Positions 8,408 through 17,711 are shown, counted from the first letter of the stretch. The stretch is DNA of 45,898 nucleotides from Psychrobacter sp. Choline-02u-9 (GCF_002836505.1 NZ_PJBF01000061.1:1-45898), one strand, 5' to 3'. Notes: generated by a model not told the origin, from the letters alone. Numbers and translations: made by a program.

Positions 8408-8921
8408 CACATTTCCTTGTGTCGATTACGTCTTTGATTGACTACACACGCTCTGCTCTAATGTCATAGACCAAAGCGCCTATTACAAACTGCGAACTAT
8501 TGTATGCCAAGACTTGATGAAATGCGAACCTAAAACCATTTAAAGATACTATGTATCTCATTATAATATATAAACTAAAGTTTCTATTTGAGACAAAATT
8601 AACCTTAATAGAAAACCATGAGGAAAAAATCTCTCTGTTATGGACTTTGAATTAGGATAAATGACCATTTTATTGATAATGATTTGCATCTAGATGATTT
8701 TTTATCACATAGATGAATAGCAAAGATAGTTATAATAAATAACGATCGTTACTTATAAGTGGGCATAAATATGTCATTTCGGTTACGCTTTAGAGCTAGC
8801 GGGCTGAGTACTTTTTAATTATGATAAATACTTTTTATCGATTTATTTCTCAGTGACACTGTGTAAAACCGCATTATTGATACAATCAAAAAATTGAGAA
8901 AAAAGGCAACAGGACAAGTTT
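8408..8921. other. 514-bp intergenic spacer with a candidate Fur box
   Basis: No convincing ORF is seen. The one notable element is TGATAATGATTTGCA at 8674-8688, which follows the 7-1-7 Fur pattern TGATAATnATTATCA with two mismatches. TATAAT occurs at 8732-8737, but without a good -35. The rest is AT-rich and otherwise featureless. It separates two divergently transcribed genes. Confidence 0.4.
8674..8688. promoter_or_regulatory. Candidate Fur box
   Basis: TGATAATGATTTGCA matches the inverted-repeat Fur consensus at 12 of 14 arm positions. It is 234 bp from the start at 8922 and 267 bp from the start at 8407, far for either promoter. An unannotated small RNA is one possible target. Chance matches occur in AT-rich DNA. 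Confidence 0.35.
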
Positions 8922-9482
8922 ATGAGCGTATTACCTACCAACCTTGAGACCTTGAAACGTCGGGCCAAGCAAAGCATCATGCCGCTGCTGACACCGCACT
9001 TATTAAAGCTGCGCCTTAATACTTATGCACCATACATTGGCGCAGGTATCAAAATCGATCATATCAGTCTCGATCAAGGTTTATGTGTGGTAAGCATGGG
9101 ACTAAATACTCTGAACAAAAATATCGTCGGTACTCAATTTGGTGGTAGCTTGTATTCGATGGTTGACCCTTTTTATATGCTCATGCTGATGCATCAACTG
9201 GGTAGCAACTATGTAGTGTGGGACAAGAGCTCACACATTGATTTTGTCGCGCCTGGCAATAGCAAAGTCACTGCGCGCATGAAAATACCTAGCTCTGAAA
9301 TTATTACTATTCAAGATCTAGCAAAAGAAGGCGAAGCGGTATTCCGTGAATATAAAGTCGATATCGTTGATGAGCAGCAAAAGCTCATTGCAACCGTTAC
9401 CAAGACTTTATACATTAGACTGCGCAAATACAGTAAGTCCAAAGAGCAAGTCAACCGCATCGATACATTTGATGCTCAATAA
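8922..9482 (+). CDS. Hotdog-fold DUF4442 protein, putative thioesterase
   Basis: A 186-residue soluble protein. The central region GTQFGGSLYSMVDPFYMLMLMHQLG followed by WDKSSHIDFVAPGNSKVTA has the shape of the hotdog fold: a long central helix followed by strands, as in the DUF4442/YiiD-C family of acyl-CoA thioesterase relatives. The segment QFGGSLYSMVDP would hold the substrate-binding turn. The actual acyl substrate cannot be told. It is transcribed alone and ends at a strong terminator (9546-9592). The start ATG follows GGCAACAGGACAAGTTT, where AGGA is a usable RBS. Confidence 0.75.
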   Translation: MSVLPTNLETLKRRAKQSIMPLLTPHLLKLRLNTYAPYIGAGIKIDHISLDQGLCVVSMGLNTLNKNIVGTQFGGSLYSMVDPFYMLMLMHQLGSNYVVWDKSSHIDFVAPGNSKVTARMKIPSSEIITIQDLAKEGEAVFREYKVDIVDEQQKLIATVTKTLYIRLRKYSKSKEQVNRIDTFDAQ

Positions 9483-9545
9483 ACTTTAGCTTATAACTGG
9501 CACTATCAGAGCTGATAAAACTCAAATTATTAATGCTATACATAC

Positions 9546-9592
9546 AAAAACCCCAATCTAGCTTGCGCATAGATTGGGGTTTCGTCTTTTTT
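9546..9592. terminator. Bidirectional terminator after the DUF4442 gene and rplS
   Basis: AAACCCCAATCTA pairs with TAGATTGGGGTTT (13 bp) around the loop GCTTGCGCA. It is followed by TCGTCTTTTTT on the plus strand and by TTTTTG on the minus strand. It ends both the gene at 8922-9482 and the rpsP-rplS operon. Confidence 0.88.
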
Positions 9593-9706
9593 GGTATGGC
9601 CCGCTTATTTATAAATAAACCTATGAATAAGGGCTTGTATCTACTATTACCTTGTCTTGAGCCAATCCTAAAATTATAGGACTAATTCAAAACGGCAAAC
9701 TTGTGC

Positions 9707-10126
9707 TTAGATACCAGGTGCAGTATCAACTGCATCAGGTACACCAGCGTCAGTTTTTTTCTGAGCTGGACGTGGCGCAAGTTTTTCGCGGATACGTGCT
9801 GATTTACCAGAACGCTCACGTAAGTAGTACAGTTTCGCACGGCGAACAGCACCGCGGCGTTTCACTTCAATGCTATCGATGATTGGTGAATGCAATTGGA
9901 ATGCACGCTCAACACCAACGCCGCTTGAGATTTTACGTACGGTAAACGCTGAGTTTAGACCGCGGTTACGCTTAGCAATTACAACGCCTTCAAAAGCCTG
10001 TAAACGCTCACGCTCACCTTCACGTACTTTTACTTGTACCACAACGGTATCGCCGGGTGCAAAGTTTGGGCGCTCAAGCAATTGAGCGTTTTCGATGACC
10101 TGAACCAATGGATGCTTGTTGCTCAT
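9707..10126 (-). CDS. rplS: 50S ribosomal protein L19
   Basis: A 139-residue L19, a protein at the 30S-50S interface near bridges with h14. Family signatures: [56 protein letters not shown] and [22 protein letters not shown]. The usual length is about 115-125, so about 20 residues are extra at the C-terminus ([20 protein letters not shown]), an acidic/Pro-rich tail. GGAGATAACTCTC precedes the ATG. Last gene of the rpsP-rimM-trmD-rplS operon; the spacer to trmD is 205 bp, longer than usual. Confidence 0.97.
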   Translation of the reverse strand: MSNKHPLVQVIENAQLLERPNFAPGDTVVVQVKVREGERERLQAFEGVVIAKRNRGLNSAFTVRKISSGVGVERAFQLHSPIIDSIEVKRRGAVRRAKLYYLRERSGKSARIREKLAPRPAQKKTDAGVPDAVDTAPGI

Positions 10127-10331
10127 GAGAGTTATCTCCTCACATTAGATAATAGAGGCTTAACGCATATCACCTGTTTGTAATAATTAATCGCATCTCT
10201 TTATAGTGAGACACAACGTAAATGGGTTATAACCAACGGCCACTATGTGATGACTCGTTTTATTATTGCTCAAAATTCTGTTTCTTAACTGTTTATCAAA
10301 CCTAGTAACAATAAAGTCAGATTTTAAAAAT

Positions 10332-11096
10332 CTACTTTTTATCTGCTTTGGCCAATGCTTTCAGCCACTTTGCTTGCTCTACCGTTGGAGTAAACGCTTG
10401 CCATAAGTCTGGACGACGCGTTTGCGTACGACTGACTTGCTGACTAAAACGCCACTTAGCGATATTGGCATGGTGACCTGAAAGTAATACCTCAGGAACC
10501 GCCATACCCGCAAACTCATGCGGCTTAGTATAGTGTGGACAGTCAAGCAAGCCATCGACAAAAGAGTCTTGCTCCGCTGACTTGTCATCACCCATGATAT
10601 CGGGCAGACGACGTATCACACTATCCATCAGCACCATTGCTGGCAACTCGCCACCAGTCAACACGTAATCACCTAACGATACTTCCATATCAACATATTG
10701 TGATAGTAAACGCTCGTCAATACCTTCATAACGACCGCATAATAAAATCATGCCATCGTAATCAGTCATATTGACTACGCTACTCTCACTAAGCGTTTGC
10801 CCTTGCGGTGACATATAGATCACCGGACAGTGCTCACTATCGACACGGCAACCATGTTGACTGGCACGCAATCGTGCATCCTCAATGGCTTTCGATAATG
10901 GCTCAGCCATCATCACCATCCCAGGACCACCCCCATAAGGGCGCTCATCAATACGGCGATAGTTATCGGTGGTATAATCACGTGGATTGATGCATTCAAT
11001 CGTAACTTGTTCTTGAGTCACTGCTCGGCCTGTGATTCCAAATTCACAAATCGTGGTAAACATCTCAGGAAAAATACTAATTACGGCAAAATACAT
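10332..11096 (-). CDS. trmD: tRNA (guanine-N1)-methyltransferase
   Basis: A 254-residue SPOUT (trefoil-knot) enzyme methylating G37 of tRNAs that read CNN codons, using SAM, which prevents frameshifting. Signatures: [29 protein letters not shown], the knot sequence [20 protein letters not shown], and [16 protein letters not shown] with the catalytic Asp in the usual position. Length and start ([13 protein letters not shown]) are standard. It lies 77 bp downstream of rimM in the ribosomal operon on the minus strand. Confidence 0.97.
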   Translation of the reverse strand: MYFAVISIFPEMFTTICEFGITGRAVTQEQVTIECINPRDYTTDNYRRIDERPYGGGPGMVMMAEPLSKAIEDARLRASQHGCRVDSEHCPVIYMSPQGQTLSESSVVNMTDYDGMILLCGRYEGIDERLLSQYVDMEVSLGDYVLTGGELPAMVLMDSVIRRLPDIMGDDKSAEQDSFVDGLLDCPHYTKPHEFAGMAVPEVLLSGHHANIAKWRFSQQVSRTQTRRPDLWQAFTPTVEQAKWLKALAKADKK

Positions 11097-11173
11097 CTGA
11101 TGTCTACTTGCGTTAAGGCTAAAACAATCGGTGTAAGTACTAACAACATCTGACTAAAAAGCCAGAAACGCTA

Positions 11174-11707
11174 TTAGTAATCACTTGGCCATGCCACAAG
11201 CACTGTTTTTTCAGTCATATTGACTTCTATCACAGTTTGCTTATGCCATGGAATCAGGCGTTCTTCATTGTCCAAACTGTCTGAATTTGCCGTTACACGC
11301 ATGATGTCATGGGCACCGGTTTCAAACATTTCAGTGATATTACCTAGATACTCATCCTGCTCGTTCATCACGCGCAGACTGACCAAATCCGACCAATAAT
11401 ATTCGTCTTCAGCTGTTTCAGGCAGGACGTTTTGTTCGACCCAAACGGTAACACCGTTCATAGTCTCAGCAACATTACGATCAGGAATCTGCTCAAATTG
11501 AGCCACAATTCCTGTTCCTTGCTCACGCCAAGCTTTCACAGTCAAAGGTTTCATGCCAGTGGCAGTTTTCATCCACCACGGCTTCATGTCGAATATCGCT
11601 GTACGGTCATCCGTATCACTGAATACCCAAAGCCAGCCTTTAATGCCGTAAGGCTTCTTAAGCTGACCAATTTTCATAAGGGCACTAGCGTTTGGAACAG
11701 ATGACAT
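11174..11707 (-). CDS. rimM: 16S rRNA processing factor RimM
   Basis: A 177-residue RimM, an assembly factor for the 30S head that binds protein S19. The N-terminal RimM domain (KIGQLKKPYGIKGWLWVFSDTDD) and the C-terminal PRC-barrel domain (YYWSDLVSLRVMNEQDEYLGNI, GAHDIMRV, RLIPW) are both present and the length is normal. Starts at 11707 with ATG. It is the second gene of the rpsP operon; the 165-bp spacer to rpsP holds a GC-rich element (11775-11806) also found in the atpA-atpG spacer. Confidence 0.95.
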   Translation of the reverse strand: MSSVPNASALMKIGQLKKPYGIKGWLWVFSDTDDRTAIFDMKPWWMKTATGMKPLTVKAWREQGTGIVAQFEQIPDRNVAETMNGVTVWVEQNVLPETAEDEYYWSDLVSLRVMNEQDEYLGNITEMFETGAHDIMRVTANSDSLDNEERLIPWHKQTVIEVNMTEKTVLVAWPSDY

Positions 11708-11774
11708 AGCAGCTAACCTAACAATGATTAAAACAGCAATTGCAAAAACAATTGCGTCAAAAGCGATAAACAGT

Positions 11775-11806
11775 TAATGGCGCACCCTGGTCAGACCAGT
11801 TACGCT
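11775..11806. repeat. Intercistronic element with CTGGTCAGACCAG palindrome
   Basis: TGGCGCA is followed by a perfect palindrome CTGGTCAGACCAG. Nearly the same arrangement (TGGCGCA, a few bases, CTGGTCAGAC) lies between atpA and atpG at 20818-20841. Both sit in spacers within operons, so this may be a dispersed extragenic repeat or a processing hairpin. Confidence 0.4.
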
Positions 11807-11872
11807 ATGTATTCTAAAGTCTACTGAGTCATATCGTAGTTTTGCTACGAACGTCTCAATAACAACCAAAAC

Positions 11873-12142
11873 TTAAGCAGTTGCTTCAGTTTGAGCTGCA
11901 GACTTGTTGTAAGCTTTTGCTAATGAAGCAACACGATCTGAAGGTTGTGCACCTTTTGCGATCCACGCATTGTACGCTTCCATGTTTAGGCGTACTGCTT
12001 CTTCAGACTCTTTAGCGAGTGGGTTAAAAAAGCCGATGTTTTCAATATAGCGACCGTCACGCGCGCGGCGTTGATCAGCAACAACTACTTGATAAAATGG
12101 GCGTTTCTTGGCACCGCCCCGTGCTAAACGAATAACAACCAT
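11873..12142 (-). CDS. rpsP: 30S ribosomal protein S16
   Basis: An 89-residue S16, an early 30S assembly protein. The N-terminal signature [17 protein letters not shown] and the segment [15 protein letters not shown] are diagnostic. The length is typical (80-90), and the C-terminus AAQTEATA is a mild extension. First gene of rpsP-rimM-trmD-rplS; GAGAGAATTC lies just upstream of the ATG. A promoter at 12182-12210 precedes it. Confidence 0.97.
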   Translation of the reverse strand: MVVIRLARGGAKKRPFYQVVVADQRRARDGRYIENIGFFNPLAKESEEAVRLNMEAYNAWIAKGAQPSDRVASLAKAYNKSAAQTEATA

Positions 12143-12568
12143 GTGAATTCTCTCTTTCGCAGGTATACCAAAAAGGGCATAATTATATCACAGTCTTTAT
12201 TTGTTGAAAACATAAACTGTGCATATTTAATTATTTATTAACAATAGCTTAAATGTCGACCTAAGTAAAATATAACTGATAATAATAGTTTATTTTTAAA
12301 GTTTTTCTTTAAGTTCTGTAGACTCCTATGGTTATTTCTAAAGGTTTTACAGTTATTAGATGGTCTCACCCTTAAGTTTAACTTTATACCTATTCCAATA
12401 ACTATCTGGCTCGCTCGTCGATTGCATACTGTATCAGTACTATTTATTGATTATGCTATTCTATGATATACCGCCATAAATTAACGCACATACTCGCCTT
12501 AAGACGACTATGTTTAGAGAACTACAGGCTATATCACACTAACTTTTCTTTTACTCTGTTGGACACAT
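12143..12568. other. 426-bp spacer between rpsP and the EnvZ-like gene
   Basis: Apart from the rpsP promoter (12182-12210) I see no ORF, hairpin or repeat. There is no trace of an ompR-type coding sequence upstream of the EnvZ-like kinase, where the regulator is usually found. Confidence 0.5.
12182..12210 (-). promoter_or_regulatory. Sigma-70-type promoter for the rpsP operon
   Basis: On the minus strand TTTTCA (-35, 12210-12205) is followed after 17 bp by a perfect -10 TATAAT (12187-12182). It lies 40 bp upstream of the rpsP start codon. Confidence 0.55.
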
Positions 12569-14047
12569 ATGATCTCTCCGAACCCAAAGCCGCGTCGTAA
12601 AGGTTGGCTGCCACGCTCTTATTCCAACACTTGGCTAACGACCTTAATGGTTGCCTTTATCGTGCTTATCAGTGTGAGCTTATCAATTTTGTTCTTTTGG
12701 CGCAGTCTATATCTACCAGAGTTAAAAAACCATGCGCGTTATTTGACGAGTGAGTTGCAGCTGATCAATAGTGTTAATAAAGACTGGCAAGGTCGTCCCG
12801 AAGTACGCCAATGGATTTACCAGCACTCTCATGTCGTTGTGGTAAACAATCCGAGTGACTTTCCAGAAGTCGCTGATAAGCCGTTCGTAAGCTTTTTTAC
12901 GGACGTACTACAACGTGAAATCGGTGCGCAGCTTGGTCGTCCTGTAGAGGTCTATTTTAAATTTAAGCCAACGCCGCAGCTATGGGTACAAGATAGCCGT
13001 GATGACAGTTTTTGGGTGCGTGAGCCTGTCGTCTACTATTCGCAGTATAGCCCGACATTACTGGTGCTATTTTTGATTGGACTGCCTATCCTATCGTTAC
13101 TCACGATTATTCTATTAGCCCGTCAGTTGAATCGCCCGCTACGCTACCTACAACGTGCAGCTACTAACTATATTCGTCTCGGTCATGCAACCACACTGCC
13201 CACTCAGAAAGGCCCCACAGAAATACGTCAAGTTAATATGGCATTTAACCGACTGTTCACGACCTTGAATCAGGCGCAAAAAGAGCGAACAATCATGCTT
13301 GCCGGCATCTCACATGATTTGCGGACGCCGTTGACACGTATGCGCTTAACCGCAGAAATGCTACCAGATGATTTCTTCCGTGAAGGGCTGATTTACGATA
13401 TTGAGGATATGGATGCTATTTTGGAGCAGTTCATCTCATTTATGAAAGACGGTTCTGATGAGCCAGTCAGCTTGACCAACCTAGACACTATATTTAACGA
13501 AATCATGGTGCAGTTTGCGCCAATGAAGTTTGTATATGAGTCAGAATGCGACAAGGTCGTTCCCGTACGTCCATTGTCCATCAAGCGCCTGATTATCAAC
13601 TTGGTTAATAATGCCAATCGTTATGGAAAGCCACCTATTTATTTATCGGCAACGGTTGTACCGACATTTATAGAAACTGTCGAAGACGAAGATACGGATG
13701 TGGTCAGTGAAAATGTAGTGAACAAAGAAGCTCAAGAACAGTTAGTGATTTGTGTACGAGATTGCGGTGATGGCGTCGCTGATGATCAATTAGAGCGGAT
13801 TATGCAACCGTTTGAACGTGGAGAGACGGCACGGACTACTCAAGGTAGCGGACTAGGTCTTGCAATTGTTGATCGTATTGCACGATTACATCACGGTACT
13901 GTTGAAGCCATTAACCACCCTGAAGGTGGGCTACAAGTATGCGTACGCATTCCCCTACTCTCTAAAGTCGCTGGAGATACGACATTAGCGGCTGAAGTAG
14001 AAGAGGTATCTGAGGTAGACAATACGGTACCAAATTCAAAATATTGA
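12569..14047 (+). CDS. envZ: EnvZ-like osmosensor histidine kinase, without adjacent OmpR
   Basis: A 492-residue kinase. TM1 is at about 24-45 and TM2 at about 162-184, with a periplasmic domain of about 115 residues. HAMP follows (about 185-238), then HisKA with His249 in the EnvZ-type motif AGISHDLRTPLTRMRL. The ATPase domain has NLVNNANRYG (N-box), VRDCGDGVADDQ (G1), PFERGE (F) and GSGLGLAIV (G2). An acidic insertion of about 25 residues (about 369-393) interrupts the ATPase domain, and the C-terminus is an acidic tail. The H-box sequence is close to EnvZ, but no OmpR gene is next to it, so the name rests on sequence alone. Confidence 0.78.
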   Translation: MISPNPKPRRKGWLPRSYSNTWLTTLMVAFIVLISVSLSILFFWRSLYLPELKNHARYLTSELQLINSVNKDWQGRPEVRQWIYQHSHVVVVNNPSDFPEVADKPFVSFFTDVLQREIGAQLGRPVEVYFKFKPTPQLWVQDSRDDSFWVREPVVYYSQYSPTLLVLFLIGLPILSLLTIILLARQLNRPLRYLQRAATNYIRLGHATTLPTQKGPTEIRQVNMAFNRLFTTLNQAQKERTIMLAGISHDLRTPLTRMRLTAEMLPDDFFREGLIYDIEDMDAILEQFISFMKDGSDEPVSLTNLDTIFNEIMVQFAPMKFVYESECDKVVPVRPLSIKRLIINLVNNANRYGKPPIYLSATVVPTFIETVEDEDTDVVSENVVNKEAQEQLVICVRDCGDGVADDQLERIMQPFERGETARTTQGSGLGLAIVDRIARLHHGTVEAINHPEGGLQVCVRIPLLSKVAGDTTLAAEVEEVSEVDNTVPNSKY

Positions 14048-14082
14048 TGAAACTTTAATCTGAATAAGCAAAGAGGTCAACG

Positions 14083-14262
14083 CTAGTCTTTGCTACCAAT
14101 AGCCGGCGGAATATACTCAGCACTGTTAGTAAAAGCTAGTGGCTGGATAATTTCAGCCTGAGCTGTTTGTAGTGTTCGGGTCGTTGATGGCTGTTTTAAG
14201 AATAAATAATAGCCTAGCGTAATCGCATTCAATACTACCAAGCCACCAAATAAATATGGCAT
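14083..14262 (-). CDS. Small single-span membrane protein of unknown function
   Basis: The start at ATG 14262 is set by AGGAGGG 7 nt upstream, one of the best Shine-Dalgarno sites in the window; a longer frame from 14319 has no such site. The 59-residue product begins MPYLFGGLVVLNAITLGYYLFL, a single transmembrane helix, followed by a soluble tail (QPLAFTNSAEYIPPAIGSKD). It lies 191 bp downstream of bfmS on the same strand and converges with the EnvZ-like gene, whose stop is 35 bp away. I recognise no family. The strong RBS and its place beside two sensor kinases make it a credible small regulator, but that is a guess. Confidence 0.6.
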   Translation of the reverse strand: MPYLFGGLVVLNAITLGYYLFLKQPSTTRTLQTAQAEIIQPLAFTNSAEYIPPAIGSKD

Positions 14263-14453
14263 CCTATGCCCTCCTATGACATTGTCCAACTGTCTTAAAA
14301 ATAGCGACAAGCGCCGCACCCAGCTATAAAGCTGTATCCTGTTATACCATTAAGATGACGCTGATTGTCTTTAGCATCATGACTAATAATTATGGCCTAG
14401 TCTGATGATTTAGTCTGATAGCTTGCTCTTATAGCTTAGCCCTATAACTTGGG

Positions 14454-16151
14454 CTAATCTGACAACTTAGTATCGAAGTCGCGCTCGCTTTTCTCTTGCG
14501 TCAATTCATCAGCAGCAAGAATTTGCGTCAATGGTTTCATAGGCCATGTCATCACAAACCTTGCACCGCCTAACTCACGACTCTCATCTACTTTCATACT
14601 ACCATTAAACCAAAAGGCAATACGCGATACAATAGACAAGCCTAGACCATAGCCACCTGACGCGCGTGTACGGCTATCATCTAAGCGTGAGAATGGAATG
14701 AATACTTTTTCGCGATCTGCTTCAGGAATACCATGTCCATCATCTTCAACACTGACGAAGGCATTGCCTTTTTTGACACCTGCACTAATGATAATAGTCG
14801 TTTCTGCATAGCGTAACGCATTACCTGCAAGATTCTGAATCACACGGTGTAAGTAGCGTCTATCTGCCACTGCTGTTACTTTTGCATTTGGCAGACTGGT
14901 TACTATTTTGATAGGTTTACCTAGCGCATTGGTTTCGCGCTCGATCTGCTCTAACAGCTCTCTTAAGTTTACTGGTTCTAAATCTAACTTTGGTGACCCT
15001 TCCTCAAGCTTAGCATAGGTCAAAATCTCATCAATCAAACCATTAAGCGATTCAATATCTTCATCAATATAATCACGCTGCATAAAACGTGAGTCTTCGT
15101 CATCTGTATCAGCAAGCATATCTACGGCAAATCGAATACGAGCCACTGGCGTACGAAGCTCATGTGAGACTGCTCGGGTAAGCTCTCGCTGTGATTCAAT
15201 CAAACGCTTAATATGCGAGGTCATAGCATTAAAAGTCGCTGACAAACGCGCTATTTCATCTTGACCAATAACCTGTACTTGAATATCAAGGTTACCTTGA
15301 CTGACCTCATTCACACCTACCTGAATCAGTTGCAGCTTACGCTCAAGCGGGAAGATGAGCGCATATACACCCAAGCTAATTAGGAACATGCTGATAAGAA
15401 TCATACTAATAATTAAGTTAAGCGGGAACCAGTTAAATAAAGGTATAGGCCCAATCAAAATTGCCATATCATTGATTTCAGAGGGTACCACTACCCTAAT
15501 CGCAGAGTTACTCGTACTACTGTTAGTATCTTGCAGCGATATGACAACTTCGTCACGACGCAGACGAGCCATCTGATCTGAATCTAACTCAAGTGTATTG
15601 ACTGCTTTAAACGCTAAAGGAAAAGAAAACTTCTTCTCCAATTCAGCCAAACGTGCGCGTTTGTCCGACAGTGTCATGTGATAAGACAAATCGTCTAACA
15701 AAAAGACCGCGATTGCCCGCACTTGCTGTTCGGTAACTTGAGAGATTCTCGCTGTTAAAACACTCTTGTTATCCGGCAAACGATAATAAACATCTGCATA
15801 TACAGGCTGGTTAAAATAACGTACAACGGTATTATCATTTTTAAAGCGGCGTAGCTCACTGGCACTAAAGTCTACTTCGTCAATAGGCAAGACTTTAAAA
15901 GTAGTACCAAACAAACTGCTCGCATCTGATAACCAATATTCACGCTCTTCCTCGCTATTTTGGTGAGAGATTCCTTCACTCACCAAATGGAACGCCCCCA
16001 TTGCCATATTTTCACGATAGGACTGCACACGTTCCTTATTGATGGTATCCATCAATAACTGCGCAAAGAGTGCCACACACAAGCAGACTATAAGTAGCCC
16101 AGCATAGATACGAACAAAAATACTGTGTTTTAAAGAAGAGACTAATGACAT
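14454..16151 (-). CDS. bfmS: BfmS/RstB-like sensor histidine kinase
   Basis: The kinase partner of BfmR, which in Acinetobacter controls envelope, capsule and biofilm functions. TM1 is at about 10-33 and TM2 at about 243-268, with a periplasmic sensor of about 200 residues. HAMP follows; HisKA has its His in RAVSHELRTPVARIRF (His330 from this start). The ATPase domain has NLAGNALRYA (N-box), VEDDGHGIPEADRE (G1) and YGLGLSIV (G2). The ATG at 16151 is preferred over a TTG five codons upstream; neither has a strong RBS. It follows bfmR in direction but is separated from it by 330 bp with an intrinsic terminator, so it probably has its own promoter. Confidence 0.88.
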   Translation of the reverse strand: MSLVSSLKHSIFVRIYAGLLIVCLCVALFAQLLMDTINKERVQSYRENMAMGAFHLVSEGISHQNSEEEREYWLSDASSLFGTTFKVLPIDEVDFSASELRRFKNDNTVVRYFNQPVYADVYYRLPDNKSVLTARISQVTEQQVRAIAVFLLDDLSYHMTLSDKRARLAELEKKFSFPLAFKAVNTLELDSDQMARLRRDEVVISLQDTNSSTSNSAIRVVVPSEINDMAILIGPIPLFNWFPLNLIISMILISMFLISLGVYALIFPLERKLQLIQVGVNEVSQGNLDIQVQVIGQDEIARLSATFNAMTSHIKRLIESQRELTRAVSHELRTPVARIRFAVDMLADTDDEDSRFMQRDYIDEDIESLNGLIDEILTYAKLEEGSPKLDLEPVNLRELLEQIERETNALGKPIKIVTSLPNAKVTAVADRRYLHRVIQNLAGNALRYAETTIIISAGVKKGNAFVSVEDDGHGIPEADREKVFIPFSRLDDSRTRASGGYGLGLSIVSRIAFWFNGSMKVDESRELGGARFVMTWPMKPLTQILAADELTQEKSERDFDTKLSD

Positions 16152-16407
16152 ACGTGCCGTGACCAACTTAATAAATAGAGATTGCCAATATCATCAAACA
16201 TATAGGTAGTGCTATGTGTTTGACGATATCGAACATGATCGAATAGGGATAGACTTTAACTTTGACTTTTAATTACCGTATTTTAATCCATATGCAGCAA
16301 TCATCCAAAGACTTATATGTATGACACATATTTAGTCAGCGTCTATAATAATGGCTTAATTAAACCACATAACACTGCATTTAAGTTTAAAAATTAAAAT
16401 TTAGCCA

Positions 16408-16438
16408 CAAAAAAAACCAGCATCGTTGCTGGTTTTTT
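16408..16438 (-). terminator. Intrinsic terminator between bfmR and bfmS
   Basis: AAAAAACCAGCA and TGCTGGTTTTTT pair around the short loop TCGT. On the minus strand a run of eight T follows the stem. It lies 44 bp past the bfmR stop and upstream of bfmS. It is also nearly symmetrical for the plus strand. Confidence 0.88.
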
Positions 16439-16481
16439 CGAATAATGATTAATAATTAATCAACCTATAGAAGCAACAATA

Positions 16482-17198
16482 TTAGTTGCCTTCTTTTACG
16501 AATAGATAGCCTTTACTACGTACGGTCTTAATACGTTTTGGATTTTCTGGATCATCACCGATTTTTGGACGAATACGTGAGATACGTACGTCAATTGAAC
16601 GATCTTGACCATCATACTCAATACCGCGTAGACGCTCAAAGATATCTTCACGTGACAAGATGCGACCTGCATTAGAAGCAAGTAACCATAGTAGATCATA
16701 TTCAGCACTGGTGAAATCAACCAACTCATCACCTAGGTTAACTGAACGACCGCCGTTATCAATTACTAACTCGCCAAACTCCAGACGTTGTGGCACATCT
16801 TCTGATGGTGCATTTTCTGAGCGGCGCAGTAGCGCACGAATACGGGCAAGCAATACACGTGGCTGAGCAGGCTTGGCAACATAGTCATCAGCACCCATCT
16901 CAAGACCCAATACCTGATCCATGTCTTCAGTACGTGCAGTCAACATCAAAATTGGATTTTGATAATGCGGGCGTACTTCACGGCATACGGTCAAACCATC
17001 GCTACCAGGTAGCATAACATCAAGTACAACCATATCTGGCTGCTCATTGACGATACGGCGAATAGCACGATTACCATCAGTTTCAATTGCCACTTCTAAA
17101 CCATTCTTGACCAAGTAATCTTGAGTCAACATGGCCAGACGCTCATCATCTTCAACAATCAAGATTCGGGGGGTATTGTCTTCTTCATTCGTTGTCAT
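16482..17198 (-). CDS. bfmR: BfmR/RstA-like response regulator
   Basis: A 238-residue OmpR-family regulator very close to Acinetobacter BfmR (recalled). The receiver has the D17/D18 pocket (VEDDERL), phospho-acceptor Asp60 (MVVLDVMLPGSDGLTVCREVRPHY) and Lys in YVAKPAQPRVLLARIR. The DNA-binding domain has VDFTSAEYDLLWLLASNAGR, SREDIFERLRGIEYDGQDRS and RSKGYLFVKE. Start at 17198, because AGAGGATATAACA precedes it; a frame from 17276 adds 26 residues without a comparable RBS. It is followed by a terminator and then bfmS. It probably controls envelope, capsule or biofilm genes, by analogy. Confidence 0.92.
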   Translation of the reverse strand: MTTNEEDNTPRILIVEDDERLAMLTQDYLVKNGLEVAIETDGNRAIRRIVNEQPDMVVLDVMLPGSDGLTVCREVRPHYQNPILMLTARTEDMDQVLGLEMGADDYVAKPAQPRVLLARIRALLRRSENAPSEDVPQRLEFGELVIDNGGRSVNLGDELVDFTSAEYDLLWLLASNAGRILSREDIFERLRGIEYDGQDRSIDVRISRIRPKIGDDPENPKRIKTVRSKGYLFVKEGN

Positions 17199-17711
17199 TG
17201 TTATATCCTCTAATACATCTAATTTAAAAGCAGTAAAAGTAAGAGCGGTAAAATTAATAGCACCATATAGTGGCACAATTGATGTTCGTATAGCTGTTAC
17301 AAACTTGGTAGCACAGTATACTATTAAATTATCAGCTTCCTATACTATAGCTGATAGTCGGTAACAAAACCTATAAACTACCCCTATCAAAACTTTAGTT
17401 TGCGTCCAGAAATTACGTCAATTACTTCGTTAGTACATTGCAATTTGGATTATCTATCGTTTGCTTATTATCCAAACCATCGAGCCAATATTATTGCGTA
17501 CAGTTACTGCTCATTACTTATAATACGTTATGTCTAATATAACCATATATTACCGTTGTCGCCAGTGTCTTTTTAAGAAAATTCCAATAGGCGATGATTC
17601 ATTGATAATAAAAGATTTTTCCTGAGAATAGAGTGAACTGCCACAAATATTATCCAAGTGATAACCATGTGTATTCAATGCAGAACCGTTAATTTCATAA
17701 TGAATAGGCAT
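17199..17711. other. Spacer between bfmR and the atp terminator
   Basis: About 510 bp without a supported gene. An inverted repeat ATCAGC/GCTGAT (17330-17355) could be a regulatory site for bfmR, which starts at 17198 and reads leftwards. The remainder is AT-rich, and I see nothing else in it. Confidence 0.4.

Noticed and set aside
17199..17276. Upstream start for bfmR adding 26 residues
   Set aside because: The inner ATG at 17198 has AGAGGA at good spacing and begins where the family does.
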